46,654 nucleotides of DNA, taken from contig NZ_QJJZ01000026.1 in assembly GCF_003201775.1 (NCBI RefSeq), positions 1 through 46,654 on the forward strand. The letters are read 5' to 3'. The stretch is from Arenibacter sp. ARW7G5Y1. GTDB taxonomy: Bacteria > Bacteroidota > Bacteroidia > Flavobacteriales > Flavobacteriaceae. Every line of letters starts with the position of its first letter. The stretch's first letter is position 1. The position numbers were made by a program, and so were the translations under genes. Below, piece by piece: positions 26,998-36,593 of the stretch. The notes below the pieces were generated by a model that worked only from the letters and a program-made list of their open reading frames with translations, was not told where the DNA came from and searched no databases.

Positions 26998-27389
26998 TTA
27001 ATCCAATCTTTCAAAAGTCAAGGTTTCGCCTAATGTGGAACCATAAAAATTTTCAATATATAATTTATTATTTGTAAGTCGAAGCGAAGATAGTAGTCCT
27101 TAAAGCTGGAATCACTGGATAATACCCCGTTTAAAGAGATTTTTTGTTCTAAAAGCTCGTATCTATAAGGTCCTGATTTGGGTTTAGGTAACAAATTACC
27201 ATTTTTTAGTTCTTTTCCCCTGTTCAAATTCATAACATCCAAATTGTCCAAGGACTCAAAAGACAAAGTGTCCATTCGAGTTACAGTCTCGATCCATTTT
27301 CCTTTTAGATTAGAAGAGGTAAGACTTTTTGTGTCATCTTGGGAACAGCACAATAAAGTAAGTACGAATAGCCCTAGTCCGTATTTCAT
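26998..27389 (-). pseudogene. small lipoprotein gene with a frameshift near its 3' end
   Basis: The minus-strand frame from 27389 encodes a lipoprotein (LGLFVLTLLCCSQDD) with a lipocalin-like pattern (NLKGKWIETVTRMDTLSF ... GPYRYELLEQKISL ... YYLRFDLQ). The reading frame then drifts to an early stop at 27030. One frame over, the natural ending appears: NNKLYIENFYGSTLGETLTF followed by ERLD and a stop at 26998-27000. One missing A in an A-run near 27070-27074 explains it. This is a real one-base frameshift or a sequencing error; without it the protein would have about 130 residues. No specific function is recognised. Confidence 0.7.
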
Positions 27390-27665
27390 AGTGCAAATAT
27401 TTAATTTTCAACAATAGCTTGAATGTTCAAAAATTTACCCAATTTTGATTTAAAGATAGATGAATTTTCAATTGAGAGGTTGCGTGAATTTCTGCTTTTT
27501 TGAACTGTTTATCACAACGGTGCAATAAAACAATAGTTCCGGATTAAAACGCACCAGGGTTTTGGCAACACACACCCTTTTAATTTTTACTTGGGTTCGA
27601 ATTAGCTGTAAAGCCGCAATTAGTTTATACATTCTTGGGCTAAGTCTTATCCGGTTCAATATTTT

Positions 27666-28286
27666 TTAATTTGCTAAGCCAAATGAAATTTTAATTCCTT
27701 CTATAACCATACTAGTTCCGATAATTGCAATGATTAGTCCCATTAATTTTCCGATGACGGAAATTACATTGTCTCCAATCTTTTTTGCGATAAAATCGCT
27801 TAAACTAAATGTTATGTAGGTTAACAAACACATAATCCCAAAAACAAGTATTACCAAACCAATATGTACATATGATGAATGGGAAACAAAATTCATGGCC
27901 GTTACAATTGTTCCCGGTCCGGCTAAAATAGGTATCGCTAAAGGTGAGACAGCTATATTTTCATCCACGTTAATTTTTTCCAAGTGTTTGACGTTTGATT
28001 TTTTGGACTGCAGCATTTCAAAACCTACATAGAAAATTAAAATACCACCTGCGATTTTAAAAGCGGGAATTGTTATACCAAATAATTCAAATATAAATTT
28101 TCCTAAAACCACAAATATGGAAACAATAATAAAAGCAATTATCACTGCTTTTAAGTTTATTCTCTGTTTTGTCCTTTTATCAGCTCCTTCTACTAAAGTC
28201 AAGAATATCGGCATGTTGGATATAGGATTCATAATTGCAAAAAAACCAGTAAAAACAGTAATTGAAAAAGTTATTAAATTGTCCAT
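27666..28286 (-). CDS. MarC-family integral membrane protein
   Basis: The 206-residue protein has six predicted membrane segments and the MarC (UPF0056) signatures: FFAIMNPISNMPIFLTLVEG near the N-terminus, FKIAGGILIFYVGFEMLQSK and SPLAIPILAGPGTIVTAMN in the middle, and GKLMGLIIAIIGTSMVIEGI at the end. MarC proteins are inner-membrane proteins of unsettled function, once wrongly linked to multiple antibiotic resistance. It starts one base after the stop of the permease gene (28288), so the two are one transcription unit. Confidence 0.9.
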   Translation of the reverse strand: MDNLITFSITVFTGFFAIMNPISNMPIFLTLVEGADKRTKQRINLKAVIIAFIIVSIFVVLGKFIFELFGITIPAFKIAGGILIFYVGFEMLQSKKSNVKHLEKINVDENIAVSPLAIPILAGPGTIVTAMNFVSHSSYVHIGLVILVFGIMCLLTYITFSLSDFIAKKIGDNVISVIGKLMGLIIAIIGTSMVIEGIKISFGLAN

Positions 28287-28287
28287 A

Positions 28288-29565
28288 TTATTTCTTTTCG
28301 GTTTTTTTATAAACCCACTCCGCTAAAAAACAAAATCCAATAATGGCTATTGAAATTATGACACCAATAGTATTTGAAGTGTATTGTTGATTAATTAAAA
28401 TAGCAGTTGCCATCATACATAAAACAAAACCTACTAACGGAATTATTTTATTGCTACCCGTTTCTTTAGATAATCGATGCCCAACAAGGTTAACTACACC
28501 AAAAATGAGCAAAAAACCAACACTGCCTGCGGTTGATATACTTTCTAATTGAAGGACATTTACTAAAACTAATGTCGCTACTGCTGTAATCATTAAGCCA
28601 ATGGGCTGATTCCAAAGTTTTGCTAAAAAGTGATGTGGTAGTTCATCATCCTCTGCAATTTCATAATTGACTTTACTTCCTCCATAAAGCGATGCGTTGA
28701 TTGCTGAAAACGTTGAGATTAAGGCAGCAACCGTAATTATGGAAAATCCAATTTTCCCTAACATTGGTTTGGCCGCTTCAGCCAAAACATAATCTTGAGC
28801 GGTGGCAATTTTCGCAAATGGAAGTGAGCCTACAGTTACTAAAGCAATAACGATATATAGTACAATTACGAAAATTACAGAATAGTAATAGGCCCTTGGA
28901 ATATTCTTTTCAGGGTTAACAATATCAGGTGCTGCGTTAGCAATAAGTTCAAATCCTTCGTAAGCAACGAAAATAACCATTCCGCCAGCAAATAATTTGA
29001 TGGGTGCTTCCCAATTTGTTACGGCAAGTTGCGTTACATTGGGATTACCAATTAGACCATAAGCACCTATGAAAATAAAGGAAATTAGAATTACCAATTT
29101 GATAATTACCGCGTAAGATTCGATTTTGCCAACGACTGCAATACTATAATAATTAATTGCAGTTGCTAAAACAACAATTGCACTTGCATAAATGTGCGTA
29201 TCAGTTATTTTGTTGTGCGTTAACTCTAATAAGTTTGGGGCATAAGAACCAAATGCCGAAGCGTAAAGTGAAAGCATTATAATATAGCTTATCCACAATA
29301 GATTATTAATTCCGCCACTAAAGACTGTTTTCCCAAAACCCTGATTGATGAATTTAACGGTTCCGCCTCTGTCAGGGTACTTTTGGGATAGCTTTACATA
29401 ACTGTAAGAGGTTATCAATGCTAAAATTCCAGCGAATAAAAATGCCATTGGTGTTCCTCCTTTGGCTAGCGATACTGCAAGCCCAAGGACTGCAAAAATT
29501 CCACCACCCACCATTCCTCCAATGCCTATTGAAATAGCTTCTTTTAAACCTATTTTTTTAGTCAT
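28288..29565 (-). CDS. APC-superfamily amino-acid/amine permease
   Basis: The 425-residue protein has about 12 membrane segments. The N-terminal KEAISIGIGGMVGGGIFAVL is the APC substrate-binding motif of unwound helix 1 (GxGxGGGIF type). Later blocks fit: MVIFVAYEGFELIANAAPDI (helix 6), NPEKNIPRAYYYSVIFVIVL and LISTFSAINASLYGGSKVNY. It likely imports or exchanges an amino acid or amine across the inner membrane; the substrate cannot be read from sequence. It is the first gene of a two-gene unit with marC. Its 5' flank (29677-29727) carries a repeat also found upstream of the FMN-reductase gene. Confidence 0.9.
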   Translation of the reverse strand: MTKKIGLKEAISIGIGGMVGGGIFAVLGLAVSLAKGGTPMAFLFAGILALITSYSYVKLSQKYPDRGGTVKFINQGFGKTVFSGGINNLLWISYIIMLSLYASAFGSYAPNLLELTHNKITDTHIYASAIVVLATAINYYSIAVVGKIESYAVIIKLVILISFIFIGAYGLIGNPNVTQLAVTNWEAPIKLFAGGMVIFVAYEGFELIANAAPDIVNPEKNIPRAYYYSVIFVIVLYIVIALVTVGSLPFAKIATAQDYVLAEAAKPMLGKIGFSIITVAALISTFSAINASLYGGSKVNYEIAEDDELPHHFLAKLWNQPIGLMITAVATLVLVNVLQLESISTAGSVGFLLIFGVVNLVGHRLSKETGSNKIIPLVGFVLCMMATAILINQQYTSNTIGVIISIAIIGFCFLAEWVYKKTEKK

Positions 29566-29676
29566 ATTATATGGTTTCTTTTATTGTGCCAACGGCTAAA
29601 TGTACTATAATTTTCTTACAAAAATTAACTCGTTGGCTCAAGAAGTTAAGAGCATTTCATTATATAGGGAATGTTG

Positions 29677-29727
29677 GTTAAGGTACACAGATTACATAAG
29701 TTAAAGATTAGCTTTACACCAAATTAG
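29677..29727. repeat. intergenic repeat, copy C1
   Basis: GTTAAGGTACACAG ... AAGTTAAAGATTAGC ... CCAAATTAG matches 36594-36645 with about 41 of 51 positions identical. It lies upstream of a minus-strand gene (APC permease), and its end includes the stop codon of the TonB receptor gene. Confidence 0.55.
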
Positions 29728-32174
29728 TTGCCACCTACCCTGTTTATTTCCTCCAAGCTATTTTTTCGAACCTCCCGTTCCGTTTTGTTGCCTTTATCAA
29801 AACTATAACGCAGGTTAAGGCTTATGGCCTGTTGCCAGAAATATTGTTTAAGGTTAAAGTAGTTTCCGCCGTAGGTGGCATCGACTGTCATGTCCATACT
29901 CTTGAAAATATCGGAGGCCCTTAGGGAAACGTTCAGTTTATTGTCCATAAAAGAGCGTTCAATGCCTGCATCTATCCACCATTGGCTGTCAATATTATAA
30001 ATTCCGTTAATCGTTGGTCCGTTGACCGTAGCACTCACCTCCAGTTTAAAATCAGCAGGGAGGTTGATCTGGTGGTTGGTTTGGGCCATAAAATGGAAGT
30101 TGTTGTTATCGATTATTTCGTTGTGCATTTTCATTTTATAGTTTTGAAGGGTTAGGCTCAGGTTATTATTGGTTTGCCAGAAGGACGCCAATGTAATCGG
30201 GGCAATTACGGTGGCGTTGTAACTTTTGTAATAATCCAAGTTATTTGTGGTGTATGTGGATTTACCGGTTATAGGGTCGGTAGATGGTTCTTCGGCCATA
30301 AAATTTTTAGTGTAATCATAGCCCAATATGAGATTGTACTTTCTAAAAAAGGTCTGCCCCAATTTAATGATGTTGGATATTTGAGGCTGTATATCGGGGT
30401 TGCCAACGATGGACGTGTTTGGATCCAGATAAAACAGAAATGGATTCATTAACTGGTAGTTTGGACGGGTAATTCGTCTGTTAAAGGAATAATTCAGTTT
30501 ATAATTATCGTTTACTTGCTGTTCAACCGAAACATTGGGGAACAGATTTAGGTAATTGTTATTATTGGTTTGATTAAGGTTAAACGATTGCCCCCTGCCC
30601 TTGGTTTTTTCTACGCGCAATCCCCCTTGAATGTTCCAGGTATCGTTAATGCGATTGCTATAGTTTACATATCCGGCAAAGATTTTTTCTTCATACTGGA
30701 AGTCATTGCTTCCGTCTGGATCTAAGGTACTTCCTTTCCCTATGCCCAAATAGGCCTGTAGCTTACTGTTTGAAATTACCTTACTGGCCTTTACACCTGT
30801 TTCAAGTGTTGAGGTAGGGGACAAGGGCAGGCTGAAGTCGATTCTTGCGGCATAGATATCGTAGTCTGAGTTGCTTTGGTTGGATAGGGCTTCAAACGGG
30901 TCTGAACCATCTTCGGAATACAAATATTGATTCCTGAATTGTGATTCGCTTTCCTTTTGTAGCCTAACGTAATCAATATCCGCGGATATGCGGGTTCCCA
31001 GAGTATCGAGTTTTCCGGTATAATGAAGGTTGATCCGTGTATTTCCAAAACTTTCGTCCATATGGTTTTTGGCATCGATATCCACAGAGGTGTCGTTGTT
31101 CATAATTCCAAGGCTTTTTAGGTTCCAGTCTTGCTTGCGATCCTGGTACATAAAATTCCCCATGATGCCCAAGCTGTGTTTTTCATTTAAGGTATAGTCG
31201 GTTCCGAGCTTGAGCGATGGAACAAAACCTTTGCTGGTCTGTACCCCGTCCTGACTATAATAACTATAGGTGCTAACTTCCGGAAAGGTGCGGTAAGAGA
31301 AGGCATCCCTTACCAAACCCCGTTGTGAGGCGTCTATGTTTAAAAAGGAGTTCCATTTCCCCTTTTTATAATTTAGGTTGGCACCGCTGTTGTAGAGCGT
31401 TTGTTGGCCCATTTTTATTCCGCTATAAACATTTCCGTTCATACCGTTAAGACTATTTTTTTTAAGGGTGATGTTAAGTATGCCGGCACTTCCTTCGGCA
31501 TCGTATTTGGCCGAGGGGTTTGTAATAACCTCAATGTTTTCGATATTTTCTGCAGGCATATTTTCAAGTAGGGTTTTAAGCTCTTCAGAAGAAAAATAAG
31601 TAAGGCGGTCATCTATCATTACGGCAACCCCGTCTTTACCGTTTATCTGAAAATCGCCATTTTGGGAGACAGATACCCCGGGTGCCTTGGCCAGCATCTG
31701 GTAAGCGGTATTTCCTGCGGCAAGGGAGCTTCCTGCGACCTTCATTACCACTTTTCCGTTTTCGGCACGCAACTGGGGCCTCCAGGTTTTTACAACTACT
31801 TCATCGAGCGTGGTAGTTTCTTCGTTAAGGGTGATGCTTCCAAAATCCTTGCTAAAGCCAGAACCGGTAATTTCAAATTCCGGGGTGAGCGTATTGGTGT
31901 ATCCTATGGCACTAAGCTGTAGATAATACTTTCCGGTAAGATCGGGCGTCAGGCTAAACTGTCCGTCCAAATCACTCATTGTTCCGGTAACCATGGTGGA
32001 GTCGGGCAGTTTAATTAAAGCAACCGTGGCAAAGGAAACGGGTTCCTTATTTTGGTCGTACAGTGTTCCATTAAGGTAAGGGCCTTGGGCAAGTAAAACT
32101 CGGCTTGCCAATAAGGTCATTGATGCGAAAATTATCTGATAACGTTTCATAATGGCAAATTTTAAGTTGTTCAT
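29724..32174 (-). CDS. TonB-dependent outer-membrane receptor (carboxypeptidase-like domain plus OMP_b-brl_3)
   Basis: 816 residues from 32174; ATG 32150 (MKRYQIIFASMTLLASRVLL) gives a better signal peptide. It has a carboxypeptidase-regulatory-like domain (about 30-120: LNGTLYDQNKEPVSFATVAL ... QLSAIGYTN), a plug-like domain (about 125-235: TLDEVVVKTWRPQLRAENGK, MLAKAPGVSV, IEVITNPSAKYDAEGSAGI) and a barrel of the OMP_b-brl_3 type ending SLNLRYSFDKG. This subgroup lacks a SusD partner and is often linked to peptide, metal or envelope-stress functions. It is divergent from a LytS/LytTR pair 170 bp away, which probably controls it. Confidence 0.9.
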   Translation of the reverse strand: MNNLKFAIMKRYQIIFASMTLLASRVLLAQGPYLNGTLYDQNKEPVSFATVALIKLPDSTMVTGTMSDLDGQFSLTPDLTGKYYLQLSAIGYTNTLTPEFEITGSGFSKDFGSITLNEETTTLDEVVVKTWRPQLRAENGKVVMKVAGSSLAAGNTAYQMLAKAPGVSVSQNGDFQINGKDGVAVMIDDRLTYFSSEELKTLLENMPAENIENIEVITNPSAKYDAEGSAGILNITLKKNSLNGMNGNVYSGIKMGQQTLYNSGANLNYKKGKWNSFLNIDASQRGLVRDAFSYRTFPEVSTYSYYSQDGVQTSKGFVPSLKLGTDYTLNEKHSLGIMGNFMYQDRKQDWNLKSLGIMNNDTSVDIDAKNHMDESFGNTRINLHYTGKLDTLGTRISADIDYVRLQKESESQFRNQYLYSEDGSDPFEALSNQSNSDYDIYAARIDFSLPLSPTSTLETGVKASKVISNSKLQAYLGIGKGSTLDPDGSNDFQYEEKIFAGYVNYSNRINDTWNIQGGLRVEKTKGRGQSFNLNQTNNNNYLNLFPNVSVEQQVNDNYKLNYSFNRRITRPNYQLMNPFLFYLDPNTSIVGNPDIQPQISNIIKLGQTFFRKYNLILGYDYTKNFMAEEPSTDPITGKSTYTTNNLDYYKSYNATVIAPITLASFWQTNNNLSLTLQNYKMKMHNEIIDNNNFHFMAQTNHQINLPADFKLEVSATVNGPTINGIYNIDSQWWIDAGIERSFMDNKLNVSLRASDIFKSMDMTVDATYGGNYFNLKQYFWQQAISLNLRYSFDKGNKTEREVRKNSLEEINRVGGN

Positions 32175-32344
32175 TTTTATCGTTTTCGGTCACAAATATG
32201 CCGTGATCTAAGGGCTTGCCGAAGTCGTTTCCGATGAATCTGGATATGGGCTAAATGAATCGGGATATGAAGGGAATGAAACGGAAGGATAGGTAAGCTA
32301 ATTTTAGGAAATTGGCTGGGTATAATCATTGATGCCAAAGAAGT

Positions 32345-33508
32345 ATGCCATCGGGAAAAAACAGAATTATTTTATATTTTTATCTTAAACACAAGTTATT
32401 TTTTATTAAACCAAAAGAAGAAAATAATAGCCTAGCCCAAGAGGAATTGTCGCGTTCGCGTTTTTCAGTGGTCCTTGAAAAAATCGGAATAGCGGCCCTT
32501 ACTACGTTTTTCGTTTTCGAAACGGTAATTTATATGAATGTGGGGAAGGTGAAGATCTTTTTCTCGGTGTATGAGTTACAAGAGCTTTTCTTTGCATTTG
32601 TCTTTCTGCTCACATTGTTTGGGACCCACAGTTTGATTTCAGTATTGATGAAGCACAGGTTTTTCAAGGAAATCAACCGTTTTCCGAAGATTTTTATAGA
32701 AATGCTGATCGTGATTTCCTCTACCTTGGTCATTTATATGGTGACCAATTACCTTCCCTTGCTTCTTATCTTTGGTGAGGAAGCACTTTTACCGGTACGT
32801 GTGAGGACGGCATTTATTTCCGGCACCTTAATCTCATTGTTTTTCTATTATTTTGTGGAGCGCGAACGGCATAAAAACCAGTTGCAGGCAGAAATGTTAC
32901 GTTCGGCAAGGCTACAAAAAGAAAACTATCAAGCGCAGTTGGAGGGACTCAAAAACCAAGTGCAGCCTCATTTTTTGTTTAACAGTTTAAACGTTCTAAG
33001 GTCTTTGATCAACAAAGACCCCGAGAAGGCGACCGAGTTCACCCAAAGGTTGTCCGATCTATACCGTTCTTTTCTGACCTATGGCACCGAGCCCCTTATT
33101 TCCCTGAAAAAAGAACTGGAAGTAACCAAAGCCTATATTTTTTTACTTGAAACGCGTTTTGGAAAGGCATTGCAAATAAGCTTGGGCATACCCGAGGATA
33201 GCTTATCCTACTTTTTGCCTCCCGGGGCTTTGCAAACGCTTATTGAAAATGCCATAAAACACAATGGATCCACGTCTAAAAATCCGTTACGGGTACGTAT
33301 CTATACCGAGGAAGGAAAGTTGGTGGTTCAAAACAGGCTGAGTCCTAGGTTAGAAAAGACCAGTTCGACAAAAACAGGGTTGAAAAACCTAAAAACGCGT
33401 TACAGGTTTCTTTCACAGGAAGAAGTGGAATGGGTAAAAACCGAGGAAGAATTTATAGTGAGGCTTCCGTTGTTAAAAGTGGGGAAATATGAAAATAGTA
33501 ATAGTTGA
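32345..33508 (+). CDS. LytS-type sensor histidine kinase
   Basis: The 387-residue protein has an N-terminal membrane part of four hydrophobic segments (about 45-175: IAALTTFFVFETVIYM, LFFAFVFLLTLFGTHSLISV, FIEMLIVISSTLVIYMV, TAFISGTLISLFFYYFV) and no large extracellular sensor. A short coiled coil leads to the His_kinase domain with the phosphoacceptor in QPHFLFNSLNVLRSL (His209) and the ATP-lid N-box ALQTLIENAIKHN. Such kinases sense through the membrane segments or partner proteins. The response-regulator gene overlaps its last 20 bases, so the pair is co-translated. Divergent from the TonB receptor gene. Confidence 0.92.
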   Translation: MPSGKNRIILYFYLKHKLFFIKPKEENNSLAQEELSRSRFSVVLEKIGIAALTTFFVFETVIYMNVGKVKIFFSVYELQELFFAFVFLLTLFGTHSLISVLMKHRFFKEINRFPKIFIEMLIVISSTLVIYMVTNYLPLLLIFGEEALLPVRVRTAFISGTLISLFFYYFVERERHKNQLQAEMLRSARLQKENYQAQLEGLKNQVQPHFLFNSLNVLRSLINKDPEKATEFTQRLSDLYRSFLTYGTEPLISLKKELEVTKAYIFLLETRFGKALQISLGIPEDSLSYFLPPGALQTLIENAIKHNGSTSKNPLRVRIYTEEGKLVVQNRLSPRLEKTSSTKTGLKNLKTRYRFLSQEEVEWVKTEEEFIVRLPLLKVGKYENSNS

Positions 33509-34259
33509 AGATGAACCCTTGGCCGGAGATGCGCTTGAAGAGCTCATTCTAAAGCTCAGGCCCGATTATGAGGTATTAACAAGAATTGAGTCGGTTGAGG
33601 AAGGTATAGAATGGTTTGATACCAATGGTGCGCCGAACTTGATTTTTTGTGACATCCATCTTTCCGATGGCAGGAGTTTTGAGATGTGGCGGGAGGTGAA
33701 AATCGACAGCCCTGTTATATTTACGACTGCCTATAACCAATATGCCATTGAGGCGTTTAAGGTGAACAGTGTGGATTATTTATTAAAGCCTATCAAGGAG
33801 GAGGAGCTTCAAAAAGCCATTGAAAAGTATGAAAGCCTTCATACGGAAGCCCTTTCCTCGGAATTGAAAAACTTGCGGAATTTGATTGAAAATTCCGTAT
33901 TGGATCGTGGTTATCGAGAGGAAAAATCAAGGTTTATTGTAAAAACCGGGCAGGTCATAAAAAGTATTTCCACGAAAGAGGTAGCGTATTTTATTGCGGA
34001 AGAAGGGGTGGTCTTGTTGGTCAATTTTAAAGGGAATCGGTTTGTAATAAATTATACCCTTGACCAATTGGAAACGCAATTGGACCCGCAGGCATTTTTT
34101 AGGGCCAACCGGCAATTGGTGGTAAATATACAAGCCGTAAAAGAGGTAGTGCCTTATTTTAAAGGGCGACTGTATTTACTTCTGGAACCGGCCCCAGAAG
34201 GAGATCAGGTGATAAGTAGTGGAAAAGCGAACGCTTTTAAAGAATGGTTGGATCTGTAA
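33489..34259 (+). CDS. LytTR-type response regulator
   Basis: The 256-residue protein has a receiver domain (1-118) with the acidic pocket VEDEP, phosphoacceptor Asp55 in LIFCDIHLSDG, the Thr of FTTAYNQYAIEAF and Lys of YLLKPI. A LytTR DNA-binding domain follows (about 150-256: RFIVKTGQVIKSISTKEVAY ... FFRANRQLVVNIQAVKEV). The start overlaps the kinase gene by 20 bases. It likely activates the divergent TonB receptor promoter and its own operon (inference). It converges with the GNAT gene 45 bp away. Confidence 0.93.
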   Translation: MKIVIVEDEPLAGDALEELILKLRPDYEVLTRIESVEEGIEWFDTNGAPNLIFCDIHLSDGRSFEMWREVKIDSPVIFTTAYNQYAIEAFKVNSVDYLLKPIKEEELQKAIEKYESLHTEALSSELKNLRNLIENSVLDRGYREEKSRFIVKTGQVIKSISTKEVAYFIAEEGVVLLVNFKGNRFVINYTLDQLETQLDPQAFFRANRQLVVNIQAVKEVVPYFKGRLYLLLEPAPEGDQVISSGKANAFKEWLDL

Positions 34260-34304
34260 TTGCTTAAGGGACTTATGGACTTGTACCATGCTTCCCCCTG
34301 CTCG

Positions 34305-35156
34305 CTATAATTTTTTATTCAATTCCAGTTCCATTTCCAATTGTTCAAGATTATTTTCAAGTCCTATTTTATTAAAAAAATCATTTACGGCCCTAGCCCG
34401 TTTATCTACATTAATAACTGAAAGCTCATTGCCGTATTTTTCTTTTAGTTTTAAAATTAAAGTAGAAGCTATTCCCTTTTTTCTATAATCTTTATTAACG
34501 GCAATTTGTTGTACCCGTTTGCTGGCTGGGTTGAAAATAGTATATCCAACCAGCTGATTGTCTATAAAAGCACCCAACGAAATGTTGTTGTCCTTTAATG
34601 TCCTGAGAACGCACTTTGAATTTTGCCAAGTAGGGGGAACATCCCAAAAGGATTCCATCAGCGCCCAATTAAAATGCTGCAATGGTTTAATATCTACGTG
34701 CTCGGTTGTTTTTGAAATTTCAGCGTATCCCTTATAGCACAATAGTTCTCTCTTAACTTTAAATCCTGATTTTTTATAAGATGTGATGGCCGGAATATTC
34801 TTGGTAATTACTTCAAGTGTTATTGTGTATATTCCTTGTTTAACTAGAATAGGAAGAATGAAGTGGTACATCTGCTTTGTTAGTCCCAAACCTCTTTTTT
34901 CAGGAATAACCCCGGTTCCTCCGTTATACACTACTTTTTTATTTTCTATGATGTCGAATCCGTGTAAAATGAAGGCCATCAGTTTTTCCTTATCAAAAAC
35001 CCCCACAGATAGGTTAAGGTCAATTTTGTCCGCAAGCATTTTTGCGCTTAGTTGTTCTTCGGTTAGTTTGAAAGAAACGAAATAGTCGGAAAAAGCATGG
35101 TTAAAAGCTTTTAAGATGCTTTTTTTATCGACTCCTACTAACGTTTTTATTTCCAT
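34305..35156 (-). CDS. GNAT-family N-acetyltransferase with two GNAT units
   Basis: The 283-residue protein shows two acetyl-CoA-binding motifs: GVIPEKRGLGLTKQMYHFIL (about 82-101) in the first half and IAVNKDYRKKGIASTLILKL (about 218-237) in the second, each the R/Q-x-x-G-x-G/A type. The N-terminal copy is followed by TLEVITKNIPAITSYKKSGF, a common GNAT strand-5/helix-4 block. Tandem GNAT proteins modify small amines, antibiotics or peptides; the acceptor is unknown. It stands alone between two convergent or spaced neighbours. Confidence 0.85.
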   Translation of the reverse strand: MEIKTLVGVDKKSILKAFNHAFSDYFVSFKLTEEQLSAKMLADKIDLNLSVGVFDKEKLMAFILHGFDIIENKKVVYNGGTGVIPEKRGLGLTKQMYHFILPILVKQGIYTITLEVITKNIPAITSYKKSGFKVKRELLCYKGYAEISKTTEHVDIKPLQHFNWALMESFWDVPPTWQNSKCVLRTLKDNNISLGAFIDNQLVGYTIFNPASKRVQQIAVNKDYRKKGIASTLILKLKEKYGNELSVINVDKRARAVNDFFNKIGLENNLEQLEMELELNKKL

Positions 35157-35266
35157 TTCAGGTGTTCGTAATTAAAGGTAATGATGTTGTATAAGAATAG
35201 TTTCAAGGATGTTCTGAAGTAGGTGGGGACGGTCAAATAATTATAGTTGTTGTTGAACTTTGGTTT

Positions 35267-35887
35267 TTATTTTTTTATCAGTTTGTATTTCAAATGGGTA
35301 GTCAGTTCAGATGAGATTACTTCTAGGATCTTAAGATCATACTTGTCCTTGTCGATTCCGTCAAATAATCGGATTCCACTACCCAAGAAAACAGGTGCGA
35401 TATGAATAAAAAATTCATCAACAAGTCCTGCGTTCAGAAATTGTTGAATGGTATTTGCTCCACCTTGTACTCTCACATCTTTTCCTTTTGCGGATTGTAT
35501 AGCTTTCTCAATTGCACTTTCTATTCCGTCATTAATGAAGTGAAAAGTTGTTGAGCCTTCTTGAACCCAAGGTTCTCGTTTTTCGTGTGTCAAAACATAG
35601 ACATCTGCTTTGTAGAGGTCATTTGGCCAACTTTCTTCGCCTTCCTCAAACATCCGTTTTCCCATTATAAATGCTCCGGTTCTGTCTATTGTCTCTCTAA
35701 TAAAATTCCCGTCGATTCCATCTTCTTTACCTCCTTCAATTCCTAGGTATTCCCAAAAGGCTTTTTGATTAAACATCCACGAATGTATTTGTCCAGAAAC
35801 ACCGCCCATGGGATTTTTCGGGCTTCTATTGTCTCCAGCGAAAAATCCGTCAAGAGATATTCCGCTATCAAATATTATTTTACTCAT
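35267..35887 (-). CDS. dihydrofolate-reductase/RibD-C-terminal-like reductase
   Basis: The 206-residue protein belongs to the RibD_C fold: IIFDSGISLDGFFAGDN at the N-terminus, FIMGKRMFEEGEESW (NADPH region), YVLTHEKREPW, DVRVQGGANTIQQFLNAGLV and the terminal FFIHIAPVFLGSGIRLFDGI. It binds NADPH and reduces a small heterocycle or similar; in Bacteroidota these are usually stand-alone enzymes outside riboflavin biosynthesis. A C-terminal half of a RibD enzyme is an alternative description. No operon partner is within 100 bp. Confidence 0.85.
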   Translation of the reverse strand: MSKIIFDSGISLDGFFAGDNRSPKNPMGGVSGQIHSWMFNQKAFWEYLGIEGGKEDGIDGNFIRETIDRTGAFIMGKRMFEEGEESWPNDLYKADVYVLTHEKREPWVQEGSTTFHFINDGIESAIEKAIQSAKGKDVRVQGGANTIQQFLNAGLVDEFFIHIAPVFLGSGIRLFDGIDKDKYDLKILEVISSELTTHLKYKLIKK

Positions 35888-36012
35888 TTATAATATAGTG
35901 TCTGTTGTTTTAAAGTACCTCCAACCGGTTTGTATGCGGGGATTTTCCGTAGAAAAACCAGCCGTAACAAAAGAGCAACTGCCTTTGTTTAAGCCTAAAA
36001 TAGCAATTATTT

Positions 36013-36567
36013 TTATAAGGTGTTAGCTGTTAGCATTTCCGTCCACTTTTCAAATGATTCAACGAATTTTTTCAATTCAGCTTCTGTTTTCTTGTCCGAT
36101 ATTTTACCATTTTTTCCTACTTTTCCTTTTATTCCCTGAATCAGAAGGGTTGTCTCGTCCGTAAATTTGGTTTGGACAGTTTCCATAATCAATTTCAGTT
36201 CTTCGTGTGCTTTTTCGCCACTTGCCGAAGCGGTTATAAGTCCAATTGGTTTGTTAGATAAAACAGTTGTTGATACGCACCATTCAATCATATTTTTTAA
36301 ACCGCTCGGAATACTGAAAACATATTCAGGTGTACAAATTATAATTCCGTCTGCATTTTCAATTTTATTTCGAAAGTCAATAATCTGTTCAGGTACATTT
36401 TTATCTGTCAATTCCGTTTTAAAATGTGGTAATTCGGTCAAATCATTTACAATCTCCAAATTGAAATTAACTTTATCCAATTCCGATATCCACTTGAGAA
36501 TTGACAGATTTGCAGAATTCCGACTGGCACTACCACAAATTCCAATTATATTTTTAATTTTTATCAT
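36013..36567 (-). CDS. NADPH-dependent FMN reductase (flavodoxin-like)
   Basis: The 184-residue protein has the FMN_red fold: the phosphate loop GICGSASRNSANLSIL (about 9-24), IIICTPEYVFSIPSGLKNMI (flavin-ring contact, about 75-94) and PIGLITASASGEKAHEELKL. It reduces FMN, quinones, azo dyes or chromate-like acceptors with NAD(P)H in the cytoplasm. Just beyond its stop, the minus strand continues into a TATAAAAATAATTGCTATTT stretch typical of the intergenic palindromic sequences here. Upstream it has the compound repeat C2 plus B. Confidence 0.9.
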   Translation of the reverse strand: MIKIKNIIGICGSASRNSANLSILKWISELDKVNFNLEIVNDLTELPHFKTELTDKNVPEQIIDFRNKIENADGIIICTPEYVFSIPSGLKNMIEWCVSTTVLSNKPIGLITASASGEKAHEELKLIMETVQTKFTDETTLLIQGIKGKVGKNGKISDKKTEAELKKFVESFEKWTEMLTANTL

Positions 36568-36593
36568 GCAATTCGAGTAGTTCTTTTAGCTGT

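Noticed and set aside
27468..27659. 63-residue minus-strand open frame between the lipoprotein and marC
   Set aside because: Basic composition, no family match and no start context; most likely non-coding spacer.
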